From assembly GCA_003313425.1 (NCBI GenBank), contig NHZP01000019.1:434001-498000 (forward strand): 64,000 bases of DNA, written 5' to 3'. Under the pieces are notes generated by a model. That model made no database searches. It was given only the letters and a program-made list of their open reading frames with translations, and had not been told where the DNA came from. This document shows, in pieces, positions 1 to 13,517 of this stretch (position 1 is the stretch's first letter; the number at the start of each line of letters is the position of its first letter). Made by a program: the position numbers and the translations under genes. Origin of the DNA: Pseudopyrenochaeta lycopersici (lineage: Eukaryota > Ascomycota > Dothideomycetes > Pleosporales > Pseudopyrenochaetaceae).

Positions 1-197
1 ACCCACGCCGTACTGTTAAGTCCTGCTTTACTAGAGTCTCGATCATTCAATTCATCGTTACCTATCCACCTTTGTCTACCTTGTTACCTGTCCCCGTACC
101 TTACTATCTTGACTAACACGAGATACTTAGTTGCTTCCACTGCGCGCAAGGCTACTATTAAAAGGGAGAAGTTGGCTAAGGCCTCTGTTCCTGCACA
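1..197 (+). repeat. Element A 5' LTR, right part only
   Basis: This aligns without gaps to 18049-18245 and ends at the same CTGCACA. Thirteen of the 16 differences are C-to-T or G-to-A changes on this copy, almost all in CpA/TpG, so it is the more heavily RIP-mutated LTR. The remaining part of about 131 bp lies left of the window. Confidence 0.85.
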
Positions 198-700
198 AAT
201 TAGCGAAGCCTAAGGGGCTAAATTTTATTAACTTCTTAGTGTAACCTCGAGATCCCCTAAGCCGCTACTATTAGAAAATAACAGAAAGAGGTAAAAATAA
301 CCCTAAGACTAATCTAGATAGGTAATTTTTAAGCTTTAAGTAAGGCTTACCTGTAGCCTTTTATTTAAGATACGTATAATAGTATACATAAAAAGGATAT
401 ATAGTTAGTTATTAGTTATTAGCTAGTTACTAGAAAATTAAGTAAGTAAGAAATTAGTTCTTAGAGAGGAACTAATAAAGGATTAAAGCTGTTAAGTTTA
501 AGTTTAAGGTATTAAGTATTAAGGAGAAAAACGCTAAGTCCTATAGATAATTAATTAAACAAAACACAAAACACCTAGCAAACTAAGAATCTAAGTTTAA
601 ATGTTAACTAGTAAGTTAACCTACAAGGAATTTCTATTGGAACTTAGTTACTATAGAGAAACTCTATAAATAGCTATTAAGACATTAGATAAGGAGGAGC
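198..700 (+). other. Element A leader after the 5' LTR
   Basis: TA-rich sequence with no readable protein. A primer-binding site should start at about 198, but no clear match to a tRNA 3' end is visible after RIP. Confidence 0.4.
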
Positions 701-3700
701 ACTCGCTAGCTACCCTTACGCCTGCGCCTGAGCGAGCTAGTAATAATAAGACAAAAGACATCAAGACCCCGAGTTAAACGAGAAAAGAACAGACAATAGA
801 CATGCTAACTGCCCTAAATATAAGCAGGAGAAACGTGTTACTGCCTATAAGGCACGGCACTGGCCTAGTATTTAACAGAACTAACGCGACTAAGTTCCTT
901 AAGAGCTATAATCGCCGCGCGGAAAACAGAGGTCTTAATTAAGAGGAGAGACTCCGCGTGCTTCCTAACTTCTGCAACAATAAATATAGTAACTTTATTA
1001 AAAGATCCCTTAAGTTTAAAGGGAGAGATTAGGAAGGCCTTTAAGAGCTTATTAAGGAATACTAGAAAGATAAGGATAAAAGTGCTAAAATAGGAACACG
1101 TGCGTACCTTAAGGATTATATTACCTAATTAGCGCTGTAGTTCTCTAGCTTACCTAGCTATTACGCTAACTTCCTTATTTATATAGAAGCCTGTATTAAG
1201 TTAGGAAACATATCTAAGAAAGAAAAAGGCTACCTATTCTACTAAGGCCTACCTACTAAGAATAAAGAAGACATACTTATTAGGATACCTAACAGCCTAG
1301 AAGGAAGGCGTTTAGAAACCTACTATATAGAAAGTATCTATAAGTTTATAAGGAAGATATACTAGTAAAAAGAGGAATTAAAGGAGGTAGCTGCTGCGGA
1401 ATAATAACTGCTTAGTTAACATAACACTATCCCGCGCAAAACCTCCTCCTTAGCTTTAGAAGAGGTAAGAAAGGTAGTTAAAAAGAAGAAAGGGCCTTAA
1501 CTACCTAAGGTTAATAACAAAGTAATAGATCTTATATAAGCCTTTAAAGACGTTAGAATTAACGTTACTAAGTTAACTAAGGTTATAAACTAAAACAAGG
1601 CTATTATAAAAGCCCTCTAGTCTCCTGCAAATTACGCATACTTCCTTAATTATGTAGTATAATAATAAGTACTATCGCAACCACGCTAATAGATATATTA
1701 TAATTAAAATAATAGAAGTTATATAACTAATATACCTCTAAACGTTAATTAGAAACAAGGCTCTACGTAGGTATAAGGGCGAGAACAACGCCTCATATGC
1801 AATATGTGTAGCTTAGCAGCTTATCTAGTTCAAGATTGTAATGCATACCGCGAGCTTGTCTCGTTAGGCTAGGTATCTACTTTCTTTATAAAGGAAGATA
1901 ACCGCAAGATCTATTATTATAGACTATTATATAAAAAGCTTAGAGAAATTACTAGGTCTATTCTACTAAGCTTTTAGCTTAACTAGCTAAAAAAGAAGGT
2001 TATAGAATTCTTTAAAGTACCTAAGGATATGCTAGACTAGCTAGCTTTAGTAGTAAGACCAGATATGTTTAGAGGAACAGACTCACGCGCAGAGGTAAGG
2101 AACCTAGGGCGAAGTTAATAACAAGAGAACCTAGCAGCTAACAGCGTTACAGAAATCCTTAGCGCAGGAACTAAAATAGATATAGAAGATAAGTTTTATA
2201 ACTTCTAGGAAAATCGTATGCTTAACTAGTAATATTATAGCTTAGTTATAAGCCTTAATTACGTGGACAGTAATAATATTATTATAGGGGCGTTTCCTAA
2301 GGACCTCCTAGAAACTGCGGAAGTCTGTGCAGCTAGTTAAAAAGCAACACTAAGTAAAGATAAAACTCTAGAATAAGTTTACTAAGGCAAGGTATAAAAG
2401 CCTGCGCAGCTATAAAAGATTTTAGCTAGATAACTACTAGGAAACTAAAATAAAGAGCTAAGCTAATTTATAGAGAAAGGGCTAACTACTTTAGCTACGC
2501 CTACTTTAAGATAAAGATATAAGGGCGATAAGATTATGCACGATATAGGACCCGCGGGCGTGCCTGTCATAACGCCGCACAGAGGAGCAATAGTTACTGC
2601 TAAGCCGCCACCCTATCAGATACTAGATTACCTTAAGCTACCTATTAATTACGCGTATTAAAGTAAAGAAAAGAAGGTTTAATTCTAAGAGACTTATAAT
2701 AAAGAATAAAGCCTAGAAATCTACTAACTATCTAGGATTATATTAGCTATCTTAAAGTAAGAAGTATAAGGATTAACTATAGGAGACTTACTTAGGCAGA
2801 ATAATATTAAAGGCTAGGTTAGAAAGCTTCTTTAGGAAGAAGAAGGAACTAAGAAACGTCCTATAGAAGTAAACGCGATAGTTTTAGTAAGCCAGCTAAT
2901 TAGGAGCCGCCCTAAGTGCGCTAAGCTTAACCTAGGAAGCCCTATAATTAGCTAGAACTATCTAAACCCTAATAAACGCGACGAACCTAAACCCTAGGTA
3001 TTAAAATGCAACGTAATCGCAACTATATATAACGCGCAGCAGTAATATATTATTAATAGTAAATCTAATACCTAGATTAATAGGGATAAGGTTACAGCAA
3101 AGAGGGCAGCTACACAGGAAAGGCTTAGAGGAATAAGACTAATGTATTATAACCTTCCTGTTTATTAGGCATTGTTTAACAGGAACGCCGTAAAATACCT
3201 TATTAACACAGGTTCGCAAATAAACCTCTTAAGATTAAGTGCAGTATAAGCCTTAAGCATCGTCTATAAAGCTATAGAGTAACGCCCTAGGTAGATGAAT
3301 AGGATTATAAGTGCAATAGGAGATACCAACACCTTTATTAGCACGGCTTAGGACGTCCTAGTTAAAGTAGGAGAAGTTATTATAAGGACATACTTCTAAA
3401 TAATAGCTAATCTAATAAGGTTAGCTATCCTTAGTAATTCCTAGTATTCTATAGTAAGGTTAGCTATCTAGTATAACGTGTATAGTTAGGTTACGTGTTA
3501 AATAATCTCTAAGGATAGAACGAGGAACGCAGTCTTCCTAGTATTAGATCTGACGCCCTTTTACCTAAGTACAGTAGTAGTAGATTCTAATAACTTAGAA
3601 AACTAGATGCGAGCGTACAGATAGGGGAAGTGCGTTCGCATACTAATATTAACACCCTAGAAAACAAGGATATCAGCGACATTACTTAAGCTAAGCATTA

Positions 3701-6700
3701 CTAGGAAGTCTATCTTATTAATAATAAGTTAGATTTTAAAGACTTTTCGCACTTATTTACTATATAAGACAGAAGTAAGTTATAAGTATGAAAGAACTAT
3801 ACTGTATTATAACTTATCTCGTTAAACGCGACAGCTAGTCTAGAAGTAAGCCTTAAAAGTATTATGTGCGAACTAAACCGCTAAACTTAGAGCTAGCAAA
3901 GACAGTAGTTGCAAGTTAATATAATGTATAAGAAGGTAGTAGATAAAGTAAGGCTAATTAATAAGCCGCGCCCCCTAGAACTAATAGAATTTGGAAGGGA
4001 AGACTAGCTAGAAATTGCAGTTAAGAACTAGTTGCTTTACTTAAGCCTGAAGGGGCCTAGCCTAGGACCTTCTAATTATCTCTTTAAATAATAATACGCG
4101 GATTTTCTATAAGGGTCTCGCCTTACTTCTAAATAAATAAATTAACTAAAGCTTAGATCTCTGCGGGCCTAAGAAAAGTAGTTAATACTAGATATATTAA
4201 TAAATTAAGAAGCAGTAATAGCCTTTGCCTTTACTAAATTAGGAAAGATTAGTAAAGACGTGTACCTACTATATAAGATAAAGATAATACCTTATAAAGC
4301 ATGGCAGGTTAAGTCTTTTCCTATACTAAGAGGGATTAAGAAAGAGGTAGTAGCGATGTTTTAAGAAAGAATTAACTAAGGAACTCTTAAATAGTATAAT
4401 AGTTAGTATAGGAACCCGTGGTTCCTAGTTACTAAGAAAGATAAGAAGTACTAGCTTATTAACAACGCGGTTTATATAAATAAGGTTTTAATACAGGATA
4501 CGAATCTCCTACTAATAGCTAACGAATTTTTAGAATAATTTACTAGATGTAAGATCCTCTCTCTTATAGATCTGTTTTTAGGATATAATTAGATTACACT
4601 TTACTCTAACAGTAGAGACATAACTGTATTCTAGACGCTAATTAGGTTATTAAGATTATGCACGATAGTTTAAGGAGCTACGAACTTAGTTAGTGCTTTT
4701 TAGCAGATAATAAAAATCCTAATTAGATATTAGCCTTATACTGCGCTATTCCTAGATAATATTACGTGTAGTAGCTTAAAATTAACGTATAATAATAAAG
4801 AAGCATTACTAGGAGTTTAAAGATATATACTAGAACATATCTAACAGCTAGACAGGGTACTTACTAACATTAAAAGAGCTAAGGCTACAGTCTTAGGGAC
4901 AAAGTATTACTAGGGAATAGACAGGCTAGGTGTTGTCAGTTATAAAGTAGGTGCCGAAGGAAGGCATCTAGATTACTAGAAAGTAGCTAAGATTCAAGAT
5001 TAGCCTAAATACAGGAACGTAAAAGAAGTACAGATGTTCCTTAGAATATATGTCTATTATTATATCTAGGTACTAAGTTTTACTATTTAAGCAAAACTAT
5101 TATTTACCCTCTTATAAAATAAAATAGAATAAGCATAGGAATCGCTGTAATAAGAAGTAATACAAGATCTAAAAAATAAAATTACTAATACTCCTATATT
5201 AGCTAGCCTAGATTATAAATATAGACAGAGATTCTACCTTAGGGTTAATAGGAGTAAAGAAAGTATAAGAGCTGTACTTAAGCAGGAAGGTAAGGATAGG
5301 AAGCGTTATCCTTATTAGTTTAAAAGTGTAATATAGTCACGAGCTAAAAGTTAGTAGTATTTAACTAAGCTTGAATGTAGGGCAGTGCTTTAGGCGCTAA
5401 AGAAATTCAGAACTTAGCTATATAGGCAGAACTTTATAATTAAGACAGACGCGCAGATGTTAATTACGCAGTTAAACTAATTATTAGCTAAGACGCTAGG
5501 ATCTGTTATAAATAGATAGATAGCCGCGATTCTTATATAGGAATTTAATATTAAGCACGTGCCTAGTAAAAAGCATGTAGTAGCTAACGCATTATCGCGG
5601 TACCTAAAACCTAATAGATAGGAACTACTAGATTAGACGGAGGATAATTTAGAGGAATACGTTAAACACCTAATTAGCGTAATAGATAAGGCGCTACCTA
5701 TTTAAGGACGGGCCTTAAAGAATAAATACTTAAATACTTTAGAGGAAATCGCCTAATTCCTCCTATTACTAAAACTTCTACCTAATCTTATAAGGAAGGA
5801 ACTTTAAGTATAGAAAAAGAAAGCTATAAACTTCTTTATTAGAGATAGCTATCTATTTAGAAAAATATTACGAAATATTACAGTCCGCAGGGTAGTTAAT
5901 AACCCTAACTTACGAGCAGCAGCTATAAGCAACATCTATAAAGTTATTAGATATTAAGGCGTTATAAGCGTGTACAGTATAATAGTATAAAGGTATTAGT
6001 AGAAAAGTATGTACGGCGACGTTAAGCTTTAAATATCAGCCTGTAAAGAATGCTAACTAAGATCTTCTAAGCGCATAGTAGATATGCTTACTAACACCTA
6101 TAGTTACGCGCTGTAGGAATTAATCGTAATTAACGTAGTATACATGCTAGAGCAAAACAGAAAGAGATTTCTAGTCCTTGCTAGGGAATACCTATCTAGA
6201 TAGGTTAAAGGTCGCGCAATCCCTAACAATAAGTCCTTAACTATTACAAAGTTTATCTATAAAGAAATTATATACAGATAGAGTATAACAAGGAAATTAA
6301 TAGTAGATAGAGGACCTAATTTTACTAAAGTCGTCGTAGCCCTCGCTAAGATATACAAGATCAGGCGCGTCTAATTATTAGCTTATAACCCTTAAGTAAT
6401 AGGTAAAGTTAAAGGCAGTTACAAACTAATTATAAATACGCTTACTAAGTTACTAAGATTATAGGTTACGAATCTCCTAGCTGTGTTATTAGCGGACAGG
6501 ATATCAATCTAGGAACAAACTAGATATTCAGCCTTCTAACTTATTACTAGATAAAACCTAGTCCTACTAATTAAGCTAGCCTTGCTAACCTAGCAGACAC
6601 TTCCCTTCTACTAAATCTATAATAAAGAATATCTTCTTACAGTATAAGTAATATAGATTAACCTTAGAGACTAGCTTATTAAAGAGGTAGTTGTAAAAAC

Positions 6701-7140
6701 TAAGCAAATACGTGCGGCGAAAAAGGAATACTAGGACGATTACAAAGAAATTAAATAATAAGAGATAAAGGATAGAGACTTGGTCCTGCTATAAGATTTA
6801 ATACGTGAGATTAACATATCTAGGTTAAGAAAACTAACTACGAGATAGTTAGGTCTATATTAAATCTTAGAAGTATTTAAGGATTAAGGTACCTACAGAC
6901 TCGAAGACCTTAACAGATTAAGGTTCGCCTACACTATGCTAGGTTATCGTTTAAAGCCATTTATCTAGAGAGACTCGTTAAATATAGCCGCTAAAGACTA
7001 AGGAAGAATAAAATTATAGGAACTATTATTATAGGATAAGGTACACCTCTTTTAAGAGCTACCGGCTTAGTTTAACTAGTCTCAAGATAAGCTAGGTAAT
7101 AACGAGCCTGAAGTAGAGGGAGGTCGCCTGCGAAACCTTA
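700..7140 (+). pseudogene. Element A gag-pol remnant (zinc knuckle, protease, RT, RNase H, integrase)
   Basis: Read through the stops, the + strand gives recognisable Gypsy domains in order. A CX2CX4HX4C zinc knuckle lies at 1798-1839, its His codon CAT changed to TAT. A retropepsin core at about 3190-3230 reads LINTGSQIN, with the catalytic Asp changed to Asn. RT runs from about 4390 to 4900 with FLDDI changed to FLDNI at 4749-4763. RNase H has TDA...LITQLN at about 5440-5480, then KHVPSKKHVVANALSR near 5555-5600. The integrase core runs about 6120-6420, with an IVDRGPNFTK motif near 6300. Gag and protease share one frame; RT through integrase lie in the -1 frame relative to it. Most stops are TAG/TAA derived from CAG/CAA/TGG, as RIP predicts. 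The order RT-RNase H-integrase identifies Ty3/Gypsy. No chromodomain was seen at its end. Confidence 0.8.
2894..2954 (+). repeat. 61 bp internal repeat of element A, copy 1
   Basis: Matches 14054-14114 without gaps at about 89% identity (7 differences). It lies in the gag-protease region of element A, while the partner is in the extra 3' region. Confidence 0.7.
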
Positions 7141-7171
7141 AATCCAGAAAATCAGTTAATTAAGACCTAGT

Positions 7172-7176
7172 TATAA
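7172..7176. repeat. Target-site duplication of element B, left copy (TATAA)
   Basis: The five bases TATAA immediately before the 5' LTR are repeated immediately after the 3' LTR at 13763-13767, as expected for a Gypsy integrase insertion. Confidence 0.85.
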
Positions 7177-7407
7177 TGTAACGAAGTATCGTGAATCTGA
7201 ATCTTGGTGTTGTAGCATAGTTGCGCTAGACCTCTTCTAGGGCTAGCGCGCACCGTGACGGACCTGCTTAAAACCTGCGCTGGCTGCGCGGAGCGGGGAC
7301 GACAAGTATTATTCTCTCCTATAGCTAAGTGACAGTAATACAGAACTATCCCTTTACTATTATCTGTAGTATAAAGTAAGTACTATTGCCTAAAACTATA
7401 CGTTATA
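7177..7407 (+). repeat. Element B 5' LTR
   Basis: 231 bp, starts TGTAACGAAG, ends ACGTTATA (RIP-altered from ACGTTACA). It contains a GC-rich core around 7225-7300 that is nearly identical in both LTRs. All differences from the 3' copy are C/T or G/A. Confidence 0.93.
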
Positions 7408-7438
7408 TAATAATACTTCTCTATATAATAGTCTGGGG

Positions 7439-8470
7439 ATGGTTCCCCCTACGTGATCTAGTAAACAGGCCGCCTCTGCTAGCGAGACGCCTAACCCCCC
7501 TATCAAAGTTAACCTGCAGGTAGACGAAGAACTACTGACCCTTAGCGCGAGTATACCTTTAACTCTTAAGGAGCGTATCCTAGCCGCTGAAAAGAGACGC
7601 GATAAGCTCTAAGCGCTTCTACGCCTACGCGTAATTAAGGAGGAAATTGCACAGCTAGAAAGTATTAAACGCGACTTTACTCTAGCCTTATTAGTAGATA
7701 GAACTTCTGAAGTTTAGGTTACAGAGGCGCGTAAGAGGAGCGTACCTAACGCGTCCCCGCCTCTACACGCAAAACGCACGCTTAAACCCTAGGATCTATC
7801 TAAATACTAAGGAAGGAACTTAAAGGAATATTGCGAGTTTTTTTACTTATGCGAAGTAGCATTTTAACTCCTGCTATAGGAATTTTGTCTTAATAATAAT
7901 AAAGTTATCTAGGCTATGTAGTACCTAGGAGGAGACCTAAGAGACCTTTAGTACACGCACTATAAGCGTGCATTTAAAATAAATAGAATAACGCCTACCT
8001 AGGAATACTTTAAGCAGTATATGCTTGACTTACTGTCTAACCTAATTAATTGCAGCCTTAAAGCGGCTACAGCGCACGCTTAGGCTATGTAGTAGAAAGA
8101 CTAGACTGTTTATTCCTTTATAACCTACCTTAATATTATTAAAGATTAACTTACGCCCTATACTAAGGCGTAAAGAGTTTAGCATCTCTTCTTAAAGTTA
8201 AGGCCTAAATTATAGAGGGCTATTACTAACTACTACTAGATTCCTGCGACTAGAGAGGATTTAATAGTATTAGGCTCTACACTTAAGCGGAACCTGCGCT
8301 AAGCTATGCTGACGCAAGACTAGCACACGCGTAACATATCTAAGGGAAAATCCTAGGAAAGCACTCTAAAACATAAAGTAAATGAGCCTTTCTGTAGACT
8401 ATAGGATAAAAGTAAGGTTACCTGCTTTAACTATAAGAAGGTTAGACACTACGCTAATAAGTGCTAAAGC
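7439..8470 (+). pseudogene. Element B gag remnant with CCHC zinc knuckle
   Basis: Starting at the ATG at 7439, one frame can be read for over 340 codons, interrupted only by stops explained by C-to-T or G-to-A change; no indel was needed. The frame contains a basic/acidic stretch (KERILAAEKRRDK) and a central gag-like region. At 8423-8467 a CX2CX4HX4C knuckle reads CFNYKKVRHYANKC, with the second Cys changed to Tyr. The knuckle is at about residue 329 of the frame, a typical position for the nucleocapsid end of Gag. The product would have packaged element RNA; in its present state it cannot be made. Confidence 0.75.
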
Positions 8471-8539
8471 AGTAATCTAAACTACCTTCTAGTACGCATT
8501 AACTAGACAGGAAAAGGTTAAGCCTTACTAGTAATCTAG

Positions 8540-11500
8540 GAACAGTAAGGCGTATACTTATTAATATTTTGCTAGGTATAAAGCGTAAGTGCAGCGCAGC
8601 TGTAGAGATAGGCCCTAAGAAGGAACTCTAAGTTATCCTTAACCCCTAAGCTAACGTTAGCTTAATTAGTTAGAAGCTAGCTATTAAGATAGGACTACTA
8701 CTACTTGAAGGAGCAGAGCTCCTAAGGCTGGGTTGGATTAGTACCTAGCGTTAGAATACCTACGCAGTATATAAGCTTTAGGTGCGCTTAACAGATAATA
8801 ACAGCGTTAATTGCTGAGCCTAGGTTACAGCGTACGGAGTAGATAAGGAGGGCGTTCCTCTTCTACTTAGCAACCCCTTTTTATAACAGTAGAATATTTA
8901 TATTAACTGTAGCTCTTAAACATAGCGTTAGGGATATACCTTAGCTAATATTAAGCTCGTTACTACTATAGAACTTTATAAAGATGCAGAGTAAACTAGC
9001 TCTAACGTATACCTTCTAGGAGTACTATAGGTTACGGGTGAAGGTTTAGAGTGTAATGCTTGCATCTTTAGAGCGCGTGTCGCGCTAGAAGCGCGCATCC
9101 CTGACGTATTAGCTAACTATAGCGATATATTTAATAACGAAAAGGTAGAAGCCCTGCTAAATTTTAAAACTTCTGACTATACTATCCTACTTATAGCTGA
9201 TAAAGAACCTCTATACAGTTTACTATACAACCTCTCTGCGCATAAGCTTAAGGTACTCTGCAACTATATAGAGGACGCGCTACGTAAAGGCTAGATTTAG
9301 TACAGTATAAGTCTTATAGAAGCCCCTATACTATTTATCCCTAAGAAGGATAGAAAGCTTCGCCTCTGTGTTAACTATTAAGGATTGAACGCTGTTATAA
9401 TTAAGGATTGTTGCCTGCTTCTATTAATTAGAGAGACCCTAGATTGCCTATTAGGCGCACGTTATTATACTACCCTAGATCTTTGTAATGCGTACTACTG
9501 CCTAAGAATTTAATTAGGAGATGAGTAGAAAACTGCCTTTTAAACTTAATATAGCTACTTTAAGTACTTAGTTATGCTATTTAGGCTAACTAACGCCCTA
9601 GTAAGCTTTTAAGTATATATTAATAAGGCGCTTAGCGAATATTTAGACTATATTTGCGTAGTTTACTTTAATAATATACTTATCTATACCTATAGCGAGG
9701 ACATTGCGATACACTAGCGCGTAGTGCACTCTGTACTTAAAGCTTTATAAAAGGTAGAGCTCTTTACTAACTTTAAAAAGTGTACCTTTATATTAAGTAA
9801 GGTCTACTTCCTTAGGTTTATTATTATAACGCGCGGAATCTACGCAGATCTAGCGCGCGTTAAGACTATTACTTAATAGCTATAGCCTATAAATATTAAA
9901 GAACTCTAGTCCTTTCTTAGGTTTACTAACTTTTATTAACGTTTTATTAAGGGATACGCCTGAGAAACAGCTCCTCTTACTAATTTACTTAAGGGTAATT
10001 AGGATTTTTATTAGAATAATGCTGCGAATGCGTTATTTAGGAAGCTTAAAGAGCGCTTTTTAAGTGCGCTAATCCTGCGCTACTTTAACCCTGCTCTCGC
10101 GATACGCGTAGAGATAGATATATCTACCTTCGCTATCTCAGGCATTCTGTTACAGTTGTTTAAAGATAAAAAATAGTATCTAATTACCTTTATATTAAGG
10201 AAGCTTTAGAGCGCTAAGCTAAATTATAAAATATATAATTTAGAGCTCTTAGTAATTATATATAGCTTCAAGCAGTAGCGGTATTACCTTTAAAGTACGC
10301 AGCATACTATACAGGTCCTTAGTGACTATAATAACCTGCGCTCTATACGCGCAGTACAGAAGTTAAACCTGCGTTAAGCACGTTGGGCGATCTATCTAGG
10401 AGCTTTTAATTTTAAAGTAAAGCACTGCCTAGGGAAAATAAACCCTGCGGACGGCCTTTTATAAAAAGCAGATTACGTACAGGAGAACCTGTTGCTAACC
10501 CAGTTATTACCTACCTTACAGAATAAACTACTAGTAAGAGTAGAGTATAGTAGAGTAAGAGGATCTACGGCTAGGCTTAGCTTAGTAGGCGCGTGTAAAA
10601 CGCACGTTACTATAGTTTACAGAACTATAAAGGTCCCTACTGCTGGCGCTATAGAATGCATGCTATACGTGCTACGCTTACTAGCTAGGGTGTTAGTTAG
10701 TAGCGAACCTGCGACAGTAGAGTCTAAAACGTGGATAGAGACCCTGTACCAACTGTAGTAAGGGGACGCCTTTGCCTAGCAGTAGATTACAGACTCTACG
10801 CGCGTAGAACGCACTTAAAGCAGCAGAGGGGCGCCCGTTTAGCGTCTTAATAAAAGAAAAGTCCTAAGATATAATAGCAGAATATATATTTTAGAAGAAC
10901 TAGCTATTAGGTAAGAGATTTTATTCTAGAACTATAACACGTGTATAGTAGGCTACTTTAGCGCACGTAGAACGCTTAAGCTGATTAGAAGGCTATACTA
11001 TTAGCTAACGCTTAGTTATAATATTTAGGAGTACGTAAGAATATGTGCTATTTGCTAAAGGAGTAAAGCTCTAAGGCATAGTTAATATAGAAAGCTAGCA
11101 CCTCTACTAGTTCCTAAGGATATATTTAAGGAAGTTACACTAGACTTTATTTCTGGGTTGCCCCTAGTAAAGGATAGTTTAGGTTGCGTGTTTAATATAA
11201 TCCTTGTGATCGTTAATCGCTTCTTAAAGATAGCGCTCTATATACCTGCTTTAAAGATATAAGACGTAAAATAGTTTGTAAAAGCTTACTTTAACTATAT
11301 AATTTTGAAGTTTGGGGTATAGAAAGGTATTATATTAGATAGAGGCCCTGTCTTCACCTCCAACTTTTAGGCGGAGATCTGCTACTAACTACAGGTAAAG
11401 CGCAAGCTAAGCACAGCTTTCCATCCACAGACAGATAGGTAAACAGAACGCCAGAATCAAACGCTTGAACAGTACCTTCGAGTCTTTGCATCAGCAGCTC

Positions 11501-12070
11501 AGGACAACTAGGTTAAGCTTTTAAGTACAGCTTAATTTGCGTACAATAATTTAGTCTATAAGTTAACAAAATTAACTCCTTTCTATGCTATATATAGTAA
11601 GCACCTACTAGTTACCTTACCTCCTAAGGACAGCAGGCTAGAGGGGGAGATGCCTGATGCAATAGATAGAGTTAAGCGCATACACAACGTAAGGACTGCG
11701 CTTGTAGAACACCTATAAAAAGTATAAGAGTATTAAAGCTAATATTACAATAAAAAGTATAAGAATAAAGTATTCTGCTAAGGAGATCTTGTATTACTTA
11801 GTACTAAGCATATTAACTTAACCTACTAACTAAATAAAAAGCTATCTAGTAAGTTTATTGGACCCTTTAGAGTATAAGAAGTAGTTAGAACGCAGGCATA
11901 TTGCTTAATTCTACTACCTTACTACTGTATTTATAACGTATTCTATATCTTACTCCTTAAACGCTAGAAATCTTAGTAGGAAGAAGAGGAAAACACCTAG
12001 CTACCTAATATTACTCCTAAAGGAGAGGAAGTTTAGGAAGTTAAAAAGATCCTAGGTAAACGTATAAAGA
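8540..12070 (+). pseudogene. Element B pol remnant (RT, RNase H, integrase, C-terminal IN motif)
   Basis: All pol motifs read lie in one frame, which is -1 relative to gag. RT carries TTLDL at about 9470 and YFNNILIY at 9664-9687, altered from YFDDILIY. The RNase H/connection end, with KVKHCLGKINPADGL, lies near 10420-10455. The integrase zinc-binding region is at about 10950-11070. The catalytic core has DFISGLPLVKD near 11143 and DRGPVFTS near 11340; at 11410-11475 is TAFHPQTDR...TERQNQ followed by LEQYLR. The C-terminal IN segment with a VFYILLLKR motif lies near 11940. A segment at about 11350-11515 is far less RIP-mutated than the rest. The catalytic Asp pair of RT is lost, and stops are frequent. 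Confidence 0.8.
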
Positions 12071-12079
12071 AGGGCTAAC

Positions 12080-13517
12080 TGCAGTACTAGCTAAGGTAGA
12101 AAGGTTACGATAAGACCTGGGATACCTGGACTCTAGCATCAGATTTTGAAAACATAGATAACCTAGTTTAAGAGTTTAAATAAGAGGGAAGAGCTACGCG
12201 CTTAAGAAAGAGAAAGGAAGCATAAGCTACGCAACTAAAGCGCTAAGGAGAAGTAAGTCTAGGAAAGAAAAGTAGAACTTATTATTATAGCTTTAGGCTT
12301 ATAGGTATCTATAGAAAGTGAAAGAAAAACCCTAAAAAACGCTGAAACTACCTAACCCTTACTACTCGCGCCGCACCTGATCTCTTTCCTAGCCTTACCT
12401 GCGCTCTAAGCGCTACTAGCACCCCCTACTCGTTATTATTACTATTATCCTTACTACTACTATTCTAAAGCTAAGTAACCTGCCTCTAACCCCCTCCTCT
12501 ATTACTACTCTCGCTGTCGCTGCTGTCTGGGTTACTATTAGCGTTATTCTGTAAAGATATTAGCTTGCGCCCTAGATGCGAGCGACCTATCTATATACTA
12601 TATAAGCCGCGTAGCCTACAAGCTGCTCTAGAGCAGCAGCGATCCTGCGTTATTTAACTAGGATTAGCCCTAGGAATTAGGGCGAGGTAGTAGGTACTTA
12701 GGTGGCTACACCTATGGGTGTGCTAGTATAGGCGGTGTGGTAGCGGCGGCTAGCGAGCTCTAGATTAAATTAGCGCTAGTAACGCGTAAGCTTAACGCTA
12801 GCTGTAATAACCGCAGTATTAGTTTGAGGGGTGGTAGCAGTAGTAACTGCTGTATTGTATTGGTTACGGAGAACGTACAGGCGGTTTAAGCGAGTATTAA
12901 GCTTGCGGGGGACCTGTGTTTATTAATAATAACGCGCCTGGAGCGAGCTATAGGTTAAAGACTTATAGGAGTATAGGTACTACGATTACTATAGATATAG
13001 TGGTTACAGCGCTTATAGTCTGGGTTATCGCAGTTCTTTTTCTGCTTAGTGATGTTTTGCGCGCAGCGCAGGCACGTCGCAACTGTCGCGTCTTAGTTAG
13101 CACGCTTATCAGCTGTGGCCTACACGAAGGGCCTAGCACCGCGAAGGTGCGACTTCTTAATATACTTTAGATTTAGGTAATAGACTATGGTGTTAAGCGA
13201 GTTATATGCGTTGCGTATGCGATTTAATAGTGTTGTTATAATAGGGTAAAGGAGCAGCGTAATATTATAACAATACTAGAAAACTCTGCTATTACGAAGT
13301 AGGTCCGCACCTTGTTGCTAGGGAATAAAAGTCTTAATTACCTTAACTTTGCTAGAGGCAGGAGCGTAAACACAGGGCGCTTACAACATATAATAACAAA
13401 GCGCATAGGACGCGTCTAGGACGCGCGATTAAAACACACATATAGATACTCTTTTCCTATTTTCCTATATAGTTTTAGGTTTTTATTAAGGCTATTAATG
13501 CTGTTAGGACGCTAGCT
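12080..13517 (+). other. Element B 3' non-coding or eroded region
   Basis: About 1.4 kb between the last integrase motif and the polypurine tract. It reads briefly as charged residues up to about 12330 and then shows no recognisable protein. Short open frames here (for example 12916-13170) carry no family motif and begin with non-ATG codons. Confidence 0.45.

Noticed and set aside
280..320. AACCCTAAG near the left edge, resembling a telomeric repeat
   Set aside because: Single occurrence without tandem copies; it is inside element A.
10492..10758. 88-codon open frame on the + strand in element B
   Set aside because: It lies inside the pol/integrase region in a frame other than the one carrying integrase motifs and begins at a non-ATG codon.
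12916..13170. 84-codon frame with a hydrophobic segment near the element B 3' LTR
   Set aside because: Starts at GTG, no motif, sits in eroded TE sequence; the hydrophobic stretch is explained by TA-rich composition.
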